A DNA stretch of 64,000 nucleotides from Acytostelium subglobosum LB1 (GCF_000787575.1 NW_012236524.1:496001-560000), one strand, 5' to 3'. Shown: positions 30,177-43,388, counted from the first letter of the stretch. Notes: a model not told the origin generated them from the letters alone. A program made the numbers and translations.

Positions 30177-31643
30177 CTAGCTGGACATTGACAGGACATT
30201 CAATACCTTATCATGTTTGGTCCACAAGTGTTGAGCACACTGTTGACACACTCTAACCTTGTCCACGTATCCAATAGCCTTGGCTTCTTGATTGCAACAT
30301 CTTGCGCAGAATAAGTGGCCACAGTTCCTACAGTGATGCTGGTGAAGTGAAGAGGGAGATGGAGTTAGTTGGTCGTCCCACATGGATATGGACAGGTTCC
30401 AAGACCAACACTTACCCTTCTCTTGAAGAATGTAAAGATGGACAGACAGCTGTGACACTTGTATGTCGAGTCATCGGGATACCATAGTGCCATGCCATTC
30501 TCTGCCTTGTTGGAGTTGAGTTCATCACTCTGTTGTGAGTATTGTGAGTGGCCAAGTGTGGACTCTCCATCACATCCATGTGGACTCGCTGGATGATTGT
30601 TATCGTGACGCTGTTGATTGTGATTGTGATTGTGATTATGATTGTTGTGATTTGGTAGTTGATGATGAGAATTGGACATTAGGAGTGATCGACGATATGC
30701 AGTGGTACATTGCTCTTGCACTCGACTCTTGACAACGTTTAGCAGTGTGCTGTAGTCCTTGACAAAGACGTCCCACTCTTGTCTGGTCTCCTTGAGGTGC
30801 TCCTTTGCCTCCTGCACCTGATAGTGCAGCTGTTCGACGCGGGGCTTGATCATCTCGCCAGAGTACTCGAGGGAGTTGCGCGACTTGTTCAGCTTCTGCT
30901 CCTTTTCCTTCTCCTTCTTGTTGGACTCGAGCTCCTTCTGCTTGGACTCGAGTTGGATACCGCGGATGCCCTGTACCCATCTCCACATCTCGACCTCCTC
31001 CGAGACCTTGAATGTGTACGTCCTTTGTTGTGTATGTACATTGAATATCCACTCCTGCTGTGTCTGTTGTTGTTGTTGTTGTGTGTTCTGTTGCTGTTGC
31101 GCATTGTCCAGTTGTTGTTGCTGCTGGTTGCTGCCAAAGGCAAAGGAGCCCGACATAGAGAATGGTTTGCTCATTGACGTCGATAGTGCCGCGCCACTGT
31201 GATTTAATTGTTGTCTATTGTTGTTTCCATTTTGTTGTTGTTGTTGTTGTTGAAGTGAACTTATATCAACAGATATTGATGTGGCAGATTGATTGATCTT
31301 TGTCGTAGTGATTGATGATGGTGTAATAGTCTGACTGTTCCTATTTGAGTTGTTGTTGACCACTGGTCTAACATGAAGTATCAACGTCAACAGTATACTG
31401 CCTTTCAGCTCAGTCTTTGTATCATTGACATAGTACTTGAGTGAATCGCCTTCAATACAGAACCATCTCCTACACAAGTTGTTGTTCAAGATTAATTGAA
31501 TGATAAGATTGATTGATTGATTGATAGACTCGATGAATGACTTACTTTTTCCAACTCTTGTATATTCCACCTTCTTTGAGAAGGTAGCCTTGTAGTTGAG
31601 TTGATGGTGAGCTCTGATATGGGTGGATCGTTGTCCTGTCCAT
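30177..31643 (-). CDS. PH-FYVE domain protein, 437 aa
   Basis: Three exons: 31643-31546, 31469-30416 and 30338-30177. The start at 31643 (MDRTTIHPYQSS) is chosen because its frame runs straight into a PH-domain beginning, [28 protein letters not shown]. Q-rich inserts interrupt the PH domain, whose last helix is EEVEMWRWVQGIRGI. A coiled coil (ELESNKKEKEKEQKLNK) follows. At the C-terminus is a FYVE finger with all hallmarks: WYPDD, RRHHCRNCG, eight Cys/His ligands and RVC. FYVE fingers bind PI3P on endosomes, so this is probably an endosomal adaptor. The exon 2-3 splice falls inside the RRHHCR motif. Confidence 0.88.
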
Positions 31644-32038
31644 TCTTAAGAAGGTAGTCTATCCCAAAGAATGAGGTACTCATGCACTCAAGCAATCGTC
31701 TCGTCTCGTATCTATCTATCTCTCTTTGACTTCGACCGAATGACTAACTGATTGATTGACTGATTGTAATGATGGTATATTAATAACTTATTGTTCGTTG
31801 TTGTCCCTGGTGTATCTTTGTATCACTTGTAGTCTCAAGCGAATGGCCCCCACACCCAAACAACAATGCGACGATTTTGATCAATCAAGAGTTTTGATCA
31901 TAATTCGAATGATTTTGCGTTTTCCTTGGAATTCGAGGTCTCCGATCCTTCCCGAATGGGTTGTCTCAGAGGGTACCTGGCACACTTTATTCTTATTATT
32001 ATTGTTATTATGGTTATGGTTATTGTTGTTATTGTTTG
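31644..32038. other. Spacer between the PH-FYVE gene and XRN1
   Basis: About 395 bp with the FYVE gene's promoter and the XRN1 3' end. No other feature is seen. A plus-strand Leu/Val-rich frame here is the antisense of the XRN1 Q-rich tail. Confidence 0.6.
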
Positions 32039-35000
32039 TTATTGTTGTTGATCATGTTGTTGTTGTTCTTGTGGCTGTACCTGTGGCTGTGCTTGTGGAA
32101 GCTTCTGTTGCCAGTTCAACTGGTCCTTCTGCTCGGCTGGGGCTGCTCCTGCTACTCCAACTGGCTTTGGCTTCTTAACATACTTCTCTTTGTTGTTGTT
32201 GCCTGGTTGTTGGGGAACATGTTGCTTCTTTGGTCTGTTGTCATTGAGAGTATGAACATTTCCTGGTTGTCTAGGTTGTTGTTGTGGCATGTTTGGTTGT
32301 CTTGGATGCTGCTGTGGAGCACCTTTGCCTTGTGGCTTATTGGGCTTGTTCTTTTGGGGCGCTGATCCTGCGGCTGCTGCACCTGGATGTGGTCCACCGG
32401 GAGCAGGTGGATATCCATGGTTTGGAAGATGTGGGAACATTGGTGCCATCACTGGTGGTACTGGCACTGGAAAGTACATTGGGTGAGGAGGTGGAGCATG
32501 CATAAACATAGCTGGATGCTGGGGCGGCTGTGGCTGGGGCTGGTGTTGCGCGCTTTGCAGTGATGCTTGGATCATCTGCATGAGGGGTGGGGGCTGCTCG
32601 ACCGGCTTGCTCTCCTCTGCCGCTGCGGCTGGTTGGGGTGGCTTGTTGAAGAAGCTGGCGATTGGAGGTGATGCAGGGGGATTTGGAAGCGGGGAGCTCT
32701 CAAACATTTGCTGCAAAAGCTGCGAGGCACCTTCAGTCTGCTTGACCTCTGATCTAGGCTTCTTCTCCTTCCTCTCCTTGTTTGGCCTGTTGTTGTTGGC
32801 AGGTGCCTGTTGCTTGGATAGGCCAGGTGGTGGGGCAGTAGCCTTGTTGTTGTTTTGTCTTGGCTGCTGTTGGTGTAGCTGCTGTTGTTGTTGCTGCTGC
32901 TGTTGTACTTGTTGATGAGCGTGATAGTTGTTGTGGGTGGTGTGAACGCTTGGGTACTTCTGGCCATAGACGACCAACTCATCCTTGTTGAAGTTCTTTG
33001 TGTACTGCTCTTGGCGCTGGTAGTAGTTCTTCCTCTGTTGTTGTCTGTAGAACTCCTCCTGTTGCTGCCAGGTCAAGTTGGGGGGCATCTTGTCCTCCCT
33101 ATTATGCTGCTGTTGTTGCTGTTGCTGCTGCACAGAGAGATGCGCACCTCTGCCATTGTTGTTCTGCTCCAGCTGGACCTTCTTCCAATGCTCGTATGAG
33201 TCCACTCTTGGCTCCTTGGTGCGACGCGCGCGGTAGTTGACGTTGGCAGTGGGCTTGGACAGGTTGAACAGTCTGGTCTTGGAGATGCAAATGCCACGCT
33301 TCTCTGAGCAGGTGCCATCGAGATTGGTGCCACTGAAGCACTCCTGGTCGAGGATGACGTCCACCTTTTGGTCCTGCACCGAGACCACGGTACCGTACAG
33401 GCCAAATGGTATGTTGCCCTTGTCGAGCATCGTGACGACGCGATCACCCATGTTGAATATCTTGGGCTTCTCGGCCATCTGGAAGTTGGCCAGTTGCTTG
33501 GCGTGGTTGTGGTTCGACATGAGCAAGGGACTGTTGACCGCATTGCTGTTGTTGTTGTTGCGCTGCTGTTGTTGCTGTTGCTGTTGCTGCATGGCCTTGG
33601 AGGTGGCGTGGCGCTCCAACGAGATGATCGACTCGTAAGAGGCTGGCTCGATCACAAACTCTGGAGCGGCCTTGGCCACCACGGTGATCTTCTCCTTCTT
33701 GGACTGCTCGAGATAGTGCTTCTCGATCCTGGTCACAGTCTCTTGCTTCAGACTCTGTGTGTCGCACGGCACCAGTCGCTGCTGGCGTATCTTGGTCTCC
33801 CTCATGAACTCCTCGATCTCGGCGATGAACGCTGCACGCTCAGCCTTGTCGGGGATCAGTGACGAGTAGTCCACATTCTTCTTGCTCGAGTCGGTTGAGT
33901 GCAGATCGAGGATATCATGTATGATTGGGAACTTCTCCAAGTAGCTCTTGATCAACTCGATCGCCTTGGAGCTGTACTCCCATCGCTTGAATGAGTTGCC
34001 GTTCTTGTCGTTCATTGTGGTGCCACGACAGTATCCCATCAACTGCTGCTGTCGGCCCGTGTACTTCATGTTGAGACCAATGTCGGCGGTGGGCTTGTCG
34101 ACAAAGAGCGCGCCGGTCAACAGCGAGATTTGGACAGTGGTCAGACCCAGCTCCTTGGCGACGACCTGCAGCGTGTAGTAGTCCTCGACCTCGCGGCTGG
34201 CACACTGATGGCCAAACTCCATGTCCAGACTGGACACCTTGAGCTCCAGCTCCAGCATCTGATCGTAGTGATGCAGCACGGTTCCGATCGCTCCAAAGTT
34301 GTCCTGGTTGATGTAGATCACCTGCTTGCCAATGGGGAAACGCTTCTCAAAGGGCAGCTCCTCACTCTCCTCATAACGCGAGTCGGCCTTGACCTTGTCG
34401 TAGGCGACCATCAGCTGCAGGGGGAAGTGCTCAATCTTGTCGTTGTAGCGCTTGACCTTGCGGCCTCCGACCTCTGCGTCGACACCGACCAGGCGCACCA
34501 CGTGCACTAGCACGGTCGACTGGATCAGGTCGCGCACGTTCATACCCGAGCGCAGGTAGTCCATTGGGATCTTCTTGATGTCCTCCATGTAGGAGATCTT
34601 CTGCACGGCCATGTACTCGATGGTGTTGTCCGCTGTGATGTGCTGGTTGCAATCGGAGAAACCAATGATCTTGGCCTCAATGTGGTAGGGCCAGTTAACG
34701 TAGCACTTCTTGCCAATCAGGCTCTTGAGCGCGATGAGTGACGACTCGACGGGCAAGGGCGGGTGGATGACGATGGACTCGCGTCTGCTGACCGAGCCCC
34801 ACACGTTGGTGTGACCGTGCATGTACTCCCAGTCAAAGTCAATCGAGCCGAATGTTGGGAACCCGCTGGGCGAGTTGGGTCCGCACAGTACACCGTCACA
34901 CAATCTGAATGGCTTGAGACTGTGCTCGTTGAGCTCGGGCAGAACCACCTCTTCCATGTTGGCTGACGACCTGATCAAGTCGTCAAACAGCTTTCTGTTG

Positions 35001-36956
35001 GGCGACTCGACGTCCTCCTCGAGCTCGGCATCGTGGTAGATGATCCACGCCTGGCGCAGCGTGTTACGCATGCGCTCCTTGGGCGTCAGCTCGTAGGTGT
35101 CCTCGTTGGCGGTGGCGTCCAGCAGGCGCTGAAGGTCGGGGAAGCCAATCATGGCAATACCATCAAAGTAATGGCTGTCCCTGGTGTCCACCTCGAACGT
35201 CTTTGGATAAAAGTCGGCGATCGGTGAGTTCTCGTCGACCATCAGAGGGCGGTAGGCCGCGGGCAGCAGGTAGGCGCTCTGCGGGGGCAGCACGCTCATC
35301 AGCTGCTGGTAGGGGGTGACGGGCGTGCCTGGCTCAAAGTTGAACTCGAACGACGACAGGTCGGTAAAGTCGCAGGCCAGTGGCGCAAAGTAGTATGGGT
35401 AGAACCAGCGCCACGAGATGCAGCCGTGGTGGTAGTAGTTGAGCACCCAGAGCAGGCCCTCGAGATAGGACTGAAGGAGGCCGTGCTTGAACTCGGCCAT
35501 CTCGTCAAAGTTCTCGGGGAAATCGTCAAAGTACTGGCGGTAGTAGGCGTTCTTCCATGCCTGCTGCGCGTCGTCCTCCTTCTCCTCGTCGGCAAAGTCC
35601 ATGTCGGAAAAGTGCTGCTTGATGTTGTCGATGGCTTGACGCTCAGACTCGAGGCTGGCCGAGTCTTCGTCGCTGGACAAGTCGTCCACGTCGTCGTCGT
35701 CGTCGCCGCTCAGGTTCTGCTGCTTCTGCTCATACACGGCGATCTTGTTGAGGAAGAGCTGAAGGCGATCCAAGTCGATCTGCGCGCTGTCCGTCAGGTA
35801 GCCGCCCAGGTCCGGCAGCAGGTCCTTGTAGATCTGCATCACGTGGTTGAGGCCGTTGTTTGATATCTCGCAGAAGGGCAGATGAGGCACAAAGTCATTG
35901 CCAAAGATGATCATGATCATAATAAAGTCGTCGATGATGCACTCCAGGTCGTAGCCAAACTCCAACGCGTCATTCCTCATCTCCAAGTCCAAGTACTCGC
36001 GCAGCAATGACACGTGCAGCATCTGGAAGTCCAACTTTCTCTTTGTCGGCTTGAACGACACCTCCTCTCTCAGGATACTAAAGTGTGGCTCATGTGTTAC
36101 CAACGCCAGCAAGATCAAGTCTGCATCCAGACCATAGATACAATGGGACTAAGTATAGATAATGATTGTGATGTGTAAGTCAACGTATTCAATCAATCAT
36201 TCAATCAAATATAATACATACTTGATTAGGGTCCCAATCAGGTGATGCCTTGTTCTTTCTAATGTAGTCGATGATCTTGTGCTCACCCTCGCCAGGGTTC
36301 TCGGGTCCCGAGAAGATGATCTCGACCTCGCGCCAACTGAGATCCTCAGATATCTTCTTCTTGATGAAGAACTGCAGACTCTCACTGAGGTTGTACATAA
36401 AGTCCGTGCCCGGAGTGATGGCTGCTCTTGAGAAGATGACCTCTGGCACCTCCTTTCCATCCTTCACCATCTGTTCCTTTGCCTTGTTTTCCAGAAAGAC
36501 TGACAAGAATCTTCTTTGTCTCTGTTGATTTAACTTTGATCTTGGTGCAACGCCTAAGTCATTGATTGGTTAGTTATGATTGATTGATTGATTGATTGAA
36601 CGATTGAATGAATGAATGAACATACCATCGATGGCCATGTAGAATAACTTGGTTGGTCTGATGATGTGAAACAGTTTGTCGACATAATTGCAGACCTTTC
36701 TTATCAGGTCTTCCTCGGAGAAGGACAATACTCCTGAGCCCGTGATCTCCTGAGAGCACGTGTGAATGATTCCATTCATATCTAAATACAAGTTGTCTGA
36801 TTGATTGATGATTGGATGCGAAGGTATAAGTGGCTGATCATTAGGTCAGTATGCCTTGAGTTGCATACCATATTCAGGTGGTGTAGAGTTGACAAGATTC
36901 TGCATGATCTGAGGGTATCTCTCGGATACCCATCTAAAAAACCTAGGTACTCCCAT
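32039..36956 (-). CDS. XRN1: 5'-3' exoribonuclease XRN1, 1566 aa
   Basis: XRN1 degrades decapped mRNA in the cytoplasm. Exons: 36956-36869, 36796-36626, 36553-36222 and 36148-32039. The nuclease core is complete: MGVPRFFRWVSERYPQ, YLDMNGIIHTC, MAIDGVAP, ITPGTDFM, PGEGEHKIIDYIR, YGLDADLI and IMIIFGNDFVPHLP, which carry the acidic metal ligands and the basic pocket. The XRN1-specific middle follows (HGHTNVWGSVSRRES, KYTGRQQQLMGYCRG, FNMGDRVVTMLDKG), so it is XRN1 and not the nuclear XRN2. The last 350 residues are Q/P/N-rich with YGQKYPSVH and poly-Q runs, a region that may favour P-body assembly. All three splice junctions are in frame. Confidence 0.95.
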
Positions 36957-37756
36957 GTCTTAATCTTCTTCTTCTAGTTGATGTTGTTAATGCTTATTGC
37001 TATTGCTATTTATAATAATGTTGATATATATTGTTGTTGACAGGTTATTTGATCACTGAGATCGCTCTTTGTCAAATGATTGATGTTGATTGATTGGTTG
37101 ACTACTTGTTTGTGTCTAGTATGCAGCTATGCTGGTGATATTCTTCTTCTTCTTCTTAATTGTTATATGTAATTATATTACTCTCTCTGTATTTCGATTG
37201 TGGTAGTTGTTGTAGGACTATGTTTGTCGTATGATGATGTTATCGTACTAAATAATAATGATAATAATACGTGTACACTCCTCTACTCCTTGTCACCTTC
37301 ACTTTCTAAATCTCTCTCAAACTCTATCTCTCTCGTCTCTCTTCTCTCTCCTATTATACACGTATCTGTCCTATTACTATGCATATATATATACAACAAT
37401 ATATATAAATATTATATGTACAGTGAGTAAGTAAGTAAGTGTGATTGAAATGAATTCAACGCATGTTCGACTTAATGAAGTGCAGAGTGAGTGTGAGTCC
37501 TCTCCATGAATGAAAGAAAATAAGGTGAAATAAAATTATTCAATGTTTGATCGTTTGATGGATTATTTGATCAATATTGGTGTTATTATTATCTTGTGTT
37601 CTTCCATCTTTATCCATCCATTGGTAATCAATAAGAATGAATATATAAGTATTATTTAGTGCACTAAATCATTTATCCATTAGGTTTTAAAATTAATAAT
37701 ACCATGTTCGGTTGGTATTATTCCATTTCAGCTTCAGTATTAATTAATTAATTAAT
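36957..37756. other. Spacer upstream of XRN1
   Basis: About 800 bp with CTT, ATAT and GTAA runs and TTAATTAATTAA near 37741. No gene or RNA is recognised. Confidence 0.6.
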
Positions 37757-38991
37757 CTAACTGAACCATGTAGATGGATTGAATACTGACCAAGCTTGCT
37801 TTGGCCTACTGATCATATGTTCTGGTCTGGTTCTCTCATTTGCGGGCTTAAAGTTGATTAATTGATTGATTGATTGATATTATTATTAACGAATTGAATT
37901 AATTAATTAATTCCAGGATGATGGCTGAGAGGATACATACCCTGAGTAATAATGTAGAGTTTGGAATAAGATTGAGATCCTTGAATGTCAACTCCAGGTC
38001 TTGTAATGAGAATGGTGTGTCATTGTTATCTGTTACCAAGATATAAGGTGTAGCACCATCATTCCTCTTGCCATTAATATAATAAATAACCTCGCGGAGT
38101 CTATCATCATAGGCAAACTGGCCTCTAAGTTCATATCCATTTAGTAATACAATGGTTATATCACTTTGATGGTAATGTGACGCATGTTAGCTCATGGATC
38201 TGGATGGATTGATGGACGGATGGATACCTACGTTCTCAAAGTTGATTGTTGTGTGGCAATGTAATTGTTTCTCTGTTGCTCTCTTAGTGTCTTGAGCTCG
38301 TCTTGTTGTCCCTTCCTCGCCACCATGTAATCTCTGTTCGTCATTTCATCTCTGGTCTTGGCAGCTGGCTTTGGTTCTTGTTTCTTTGGTTGTCCACAAG
38401 CATGATCACTTGGGAATCTATGTCTTTAAGATTGATTAATTGATTGAATGAATGAGTCAATGATGTAGTGATTCCAGGGGAGACACAGATATGACATACT
38501 TTAGACAATGATTCTGTTTACACTTGTCACATACGACAGGTACAAGTTCTCTGTTTAGACATCTATATGCATTACAAATGTAACTCTTTGGTTTGGAATT
38601 CTTGTTCTTGCTATTGTTGTTGTTGTTGTTATTGCTGTTGTCATTGTTTTGTTTACAATCATTCATTAGATGTTTAGCCAATGATGCATCTAATTCATCC
38701 TCTCTTAATACAATGAATATCTCTCCACAATCTGGACAGTGATGTGCCCGTCTATCAGTTGGAGTATGACGTTGACAATTGTGTGATTGAGGTGTCTGAT
38801 GCTCTTGACAGTACTTCAAATGACAGTAATCACATTGAAAAGGTAAGAAGTCTAGAGAATAGAGCGAGTGAGTGTAAGACAAGGACCTTGTATGGCTTGG
38901 TTGTTGTAGTCTGATTGATTGCCAATCGTTTGTTACCTAAGTGATTGCATTGTTTAACACCACAATGAGAGCCCAAGTGAGGAAAGTCCAT
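37757..38991 (-). CDS. AN1-type zinc finger and UBX domain protein, 303 aa
   Basis: Five exons join in frame: 38991-38937, 38851-38500, 38423-38232, 38163-37941 and 37846-37757. Two AN1 fingers are seen: HCGVKQCNHLDFLPFQCDYC with CQEHQ, and CNAYRCLNRELVPVVCDKCKQNHC with HRFPSDHACG. A basic linker follows, then a UBX/ubiquitin-like fold (DITIVLLNGYELRGQFAYDDRLREVI, with ...TPFSLQDLELTFKDLNLIPNSTLLLR). An AN1+UBX pairing is known from dictyostelids, while animal ZFAND1 has AN1 plus a ubiquitin-like end. It probably recruits p97/Cdc48, for example to stress granules or the proteasome. The ends of the introns, including the tiny last exon with a TAG stop, are well supported. Confidence 0.9.
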
Positions 38992-39436
38992 TGTTTGTAA
39001 GTTAGTTAGTTATATATCTGTATAACAAGTAGTAATAAATGAAATGAGAATGGTCATTGGGATGTTTAATATACTTTGTGATGAGGGGGAGATAACGAAT
39101 GAGGTGGTGATTTCGGGGTTGTGATGAGGGAATGGTCGCCTGCTTTTTGATTGATTGTTTGACTTCAAGGCCTAAAAAGGTAATGTGATCACACACAACG
39201 TCGTGTTGGGCAAGATAACAAGTGACATGTCCAATCAATAAATCTATTAATTATTCTCTCCATTCCTCAAGATCATCAATTCATTCGCTCAATCAATCAA
39301 TCAACTTAATCATTAATCACAAACACAAACACAAATTGGTGATTCACTCTACAACTACTTGGATAGAGATAACTATTAATAATAAAAATATTTTTTAGAT
39401 CTTTAAGATAAGATTTAATAATAATTAATATTTAAT
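38992..39436. other. Spacer between the AN1-UBX and phosphatase genes
   Basis: About 445 bp, AT-rich, with ATCA runs and AATAATAAAAATA. It holds the AN1-UBX promoter and the 3' end of the phosphatase gene. Confidence 0.6.
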
Positions 39437-40941
39437 TTAGAACTTTCCCTTTTGAACCCAACACTCATCCTCGACAGCGTTGTTGGAGTCAGTAAGGAAT
39501 TGCCACTGGAGATGGGTCTCGTTGGCAAAGTTGATCACACCGTAGCCAGTCTTCTCGATTCTTGGACCGGTGGACCACTTTGGCAGAGAGACCCAACCAT
39601 CGATCAGACCCTCCTTGTTACCGGCGGTACCAATGATGAAGTGGACGGTGGCCTTTGGAGCGCTCAAAGTACCCTTGACGGCATTGTTGTTCACTGGCAA
39701 CGTTCTCTCATATGAGTGAGTGTGGCCCGAGACAAAGATATCGACGTTGTACTTGAGGAACAGCTGGTCGATGGCCTTGATGAAGGCGGCTCTTCCACTG
39801 TCCGATGGGCTGCACCATGACTTCTTGGAGGAGCAGTATAATGGTCTGTGGGCCCATGCGACGATCCAACCGGTTGGGTTGTAGGCACGGTAGCTCTTCA
39901 GGTCACTCTCGATCCAGTTCCACTGGGCCGAGCCGGAGGAGTAGGTGTCCTCGGAGGAGAAAGACACGTAGTGAATACCGTTGAAGTCGTAGGAGTACCA
40001 GGTTGAGCCACTGCTGACCGAGGGCATGTTGAAGGTCTGCAAGTAGATCTTCTCCTTGGCAAAGACATCGTGGTTGCCTGGGCACACCATGTATGGGAGG
40101 CGCGAGGTAATTGGGTTAACCTGCGACAAGAAGGAGTCCCAAGTGGCCTGGTTACCGTTGCTGCCCGAATCAGCGTAGGCAATGTCACCAACGTGCATTG
40201 CGTAAGAGAAATCATCGATTCTTCCAACGATGTTGCTGATGGTGGCTGCGTTACCGCCAGAGTTACCCTTTTGATTGAACGATCAAAGTGGGTTTGGTGT
40301 GAAGGTGATGGGTGGAGGTGGAATCATTCCAAAGAGAGTGAGAGAGAGAGAGATATTGGAAGGAGAAGTAGAGATAAACAATAAAAAAAAGAATAAAGTA
40401 GAGACAGAGAGATAGAGATAGAGAGAGGATAGATTGTGGAACCTGGTGTAAGTGGGAGGAAGGCCTTGTTGAGGACCTTGGGCTTGGTGAGGCCCTTGTA
40501 ATATCTTACCATATCTCCATAGGTGACAACACTGTATGGGGTGACCTTGTTGGACTTTGATGGGTAGACACCAGTGGTGAAGTTGTAGACGTTGGACCAG
40601 GTGCCGGTCTTCTTGTCACCACAGGTGTAGTAGTAGGTGGTCATCGACTGGAGACCAGTGATGATTCCAGAGTTGACGTAGCCGGTCCAGCCAGAGGTGC
40701 CGCTGAGCGACACACTGGTGGCCTGGGCACCGTTGACGGTGGAGCCAGCGCCGCTTGGGGTGAACATGTTAGTCGAGTACATGATGGATGGAGTGGCGGT
40801 CGAGTCCTTGGAGTACCAAGTGACACGCATCTCATAGTCGTGCGAGGTGTAGGCCAACTTGATGCTGGCTGGTGTGACATTGGCAGAACCAATGGCAATC
40901 AATGCCAACATGCACACAGAGAACAATGTGAGTGATTGCAT
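39437..40941 (-). CDS. Secreted purple acid phosphatase, 420 aa
   Basis: This is a two-metal phosphoesterase, probably secreted or lysosomal. Two exons: 40941-40510 and 40267-39437. The start at 40941 gives a signal peptide (MQSLTLFSVCMLALIAIG). A fibronectin-like N-terminal domain (RVTWYSKDSTATPSIMY, TTYYYTCGD) precedes the metallophosphatase. Splicing at 40510/40267 rebuilds the first metal motif (VTYGDM joined to GNSGGN, giving GDMG). The rest follow: HVGDIAYAD, CPGNHD, AWAHRPLY and SGHTHSYER. The frame is open into the 242-nt intron (RYYKGLTKPKVLNKA), which could be mistaken for exon. The intact GDxG motif argues for splicing. Confidence 0.92.
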
Positions 40942-41383
40942 CCTAATAAATATTAAGTAATGTAATAATAAGTTATTATTTGTGAATGAGAGTGATGAAT
41001 GAATCAAGTGTGACCCTTATAAGGTGATGATCAGTTACTCATCATTCAACTGGACAAGTGAAGTCCTTCACCAGCAGAAAGATATCTTGTGTTTGTGTTT
41101 TTGGTGTCTGTTCTAGGGCGCGGCAAGTTGGGAACCTGTTCATGGGTTGTGGGCAAGGGGGTCTCAAGTGCTGGTAGGCAGTAGGAATACATAGACCTGC
41201 CTATCTGTTTGCAGGCGAGTATCATCTTATGAATGGGCGAGTCAAGAACCTTCGTCTGTCCGACACTTTCACACAATCAATCAATCAGAATGCAAAGTTT
41301 GCTTTTTGGGCCGAGACTCCACACGTCGTTTTTGATCAGCGACATTTGATCTGTACCGTTTGTGAAGGTCAAAGTGGACTGTA
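40942..41383. other. Spacer between the phosphatase start and CAF-1 p60 end
   Basis: About 440 bp. It contains the phosphatase promoter and a moderately GC-rich stretch near 41110-41220 in which no gene or RNA is recognised. Confidence 0.5.
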
Positions 41384-43280
41384 TTACTTTGGAGGCAGCA
41401 GATTGGGTTGGATCCTTCTCTTTGGTTTGGAAGCCGATGCCGACATTTGTGTTGTCGTCGAGTCGGAGTTGGAGTTGGAAGTGGTAGTGGCAGTGGTTGT
41501 GGTAGTTGTTGTAGTTGTTGGGTATGCAGCAGAGGCATTATTAACTGATTGGGTATCTTGAGTTGGAGTGTCCAACTTTTGTTTCTTTTCTGTCTGTTTG
41601 CTATCATTGTCAACATCATTCTCATCATTGTTACCAATCGAAGTGGAGACGGAGGATTCCTCATCCTTCTTTCTCTTCACCGATGTCGACGTATCTTGTT
41701 GTAGTTGTTCCTTCTGAATGGTCTCGGCGGTCGTATTCTGGATGGCCTCCATTCGGAGAGCATTCGCTTGTTGCATACACGCTGGCATGTCATTGATGTC
41801 CTTGATGGGCGTGCCCAACTCGCCCTCTACAAAGGACATGTAGGAGCAGAATCCATCCTCAGAGGCAATCATCAGGATGCTGCCATCGGGCGACCAACTC
41901 AGGTCGGTGATCGTTGAGTAGTGCATGTCCGAGACAATCAACAGTGGCTTAAAGCACTGTGTGTCGTAGATGATCACCGTGTCGGCCGTCGAGACGGCAA
42001 AGATCATTCGGTAGATGAGCTCGGGCAGGATGGTTGGGTGTGACGCAGATGTGTTCAACTGGTATATCAGCGGATTGAACTTGACTACCAATGTTGGCTT
42101 GTTGGATGGAAGGTGGAGTATTGGCTTGTTGAGTATGTCCCTTGAGAACACATATGAAGTGCACTCATACTTTGACATTGACGGGTTGGCCTTGAACTTG
42201 CCAGTGGGCAAGATCAATAATGATCCTTCAGGTGACCATGAGGCTCGTCTAAAGAAGCTGGATAGTTGGTTGGCAAAGTTTTTTGGTTATTAGATGAGCA
42301 CGTACGAGTACAGACAAGCAAGAAACATACGTTGTAACATTCTCATCATAGAACATCCTGTGATCCTTGCTCAGGGAATCTTCTGTTTCTTTGGTTGGCG
42401 TAGATTGAGCACTGTCTATGTGCTTCTGGTCCTCATCATGATGGTCTTGGTCGCAGTAGCTATTGACATATGAACGTCTGGAGAGCAGACTGGCAAGTGC
42501 GACATTGAGCTTCTTGCTCGCAGCCGTCTTTCTCTTGGAGGCCTTGCTCTCAGAGTATATTCTACATGTGCCATCGGAGCTCTCCGATACAAGGTATCTT
42601 CCCAGAGGGTCCCAACTCACTCCTTGTACATAATGAGTATGTTCCACGATCAATTGATTGCTTGCCCCTAAGTTTGATTGATCGAGAAGTTGTTAGTCCT
42701 GGATCCATGAGGCCGCCAACAATAATATAACATACTAGTTATGGGACTCCATATTTGAATGCTATTGTCTGTTGAACAGGATACGAGGTGGAGGCCATTG
42801 GGTGACCATGCCAGATCGTAACAATCGGTTTGAGCTCGTAGTACGGCCACAATGGACCACACTTCCTTCATCTGTATTCCATCTTCATTGTCAACAATTG
42901 GCGTCTGTTGTTGTAACAAAGGATTCAAACGCCATATTGCTATTGTACCATCGTCACCGCCTGAAGCCAACAGATTTCCACCCGGTGAGAACCTGGCCAC
43001 ATTAACATGCTTGCTATGTTTAGACAGTGATGACAAGTATGTGAACTCAATCTTGTTTGTAACATTGTTCTGTGTATAACTCCATATCTAAGGGTGGTGG
43101 ATGGTTAGTCATACTGTCCAAATGATCATTTGACAGTTTGATTATATAGTTATCTACCTTTACATCATTGTCTGAGCCTGTTGTACACAGTCTGTTTGAA
43201 CTTGGATCGAATTCAACAGAGTATATAGGTTCTTTGTTATGCCACAGTATCATAACAGTTTCAATATTGACTTTGGTCAT
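41384..43280 (-). CDS. CHAF1B: Chromatin assembly factor 1 subunit B (p60/Cac2), 558 aa
   Basis: This WD40 subunit of CAF-1 deposits H3-H4 on newly replicated DNA. Exons: 43280-43158, 43087-42736, 42667-42331 and 42248-41384. WD repeats are clear: EPIYSVEFDPSSNRLCTTGSD, HVNVARFSPGGNLLASGGDD, CYDLAWSPNGLHLVSCSTD, YVQGVSWDPLGRYLVSESSD and ITDLSWSPDGSILMIASEDG. Between repeats is the p60-specific ...LILPTGKF... and FSRDILNKPILHLPS. The tail is polar and Thr/Ser-rich. It is divergent from POLA2, another replication-fork gene, with 297 bp between start codons. Confidence 0.94.
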
Positions 43281-43388
43281 CTTGTTCTGTTGAGTTGTTG
43301 TTGTTGTTGTTGTGATATTTATATTATTATTATTATATATACAATGTACAGATAGATAAGTTGGCAACAATCTCAATCGAATGAACTA

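Noticed and set aside
31641-31695. Upstream start MSTSFFGID for the PH-FYVE gene
   Set aside because: Its frame does not lead into the PH domain without an unsupported shift. The ATG at 31643 does.
31756-33862. Leucine-rich plus-strand frames
   Set aside because: They are antisense of the Q/P-rich tail of XRN1. Composition follows from CAG/CTG repeats.
36201-36460. Arg/Ser-rich minus-strand frame
   Set aside because: A shadow of XRN1 exon 3, whose real frame carries PGEGEHK.
40325-40509. Continuation of the phosphatase frame (RYYKGLTKPKVLNKAFL) as coding
   Set aside because: Splicing at GTAAGA restores the GDMG metal motif, which read-through destroys. I treat it as intron, though its GC content is exon-like.
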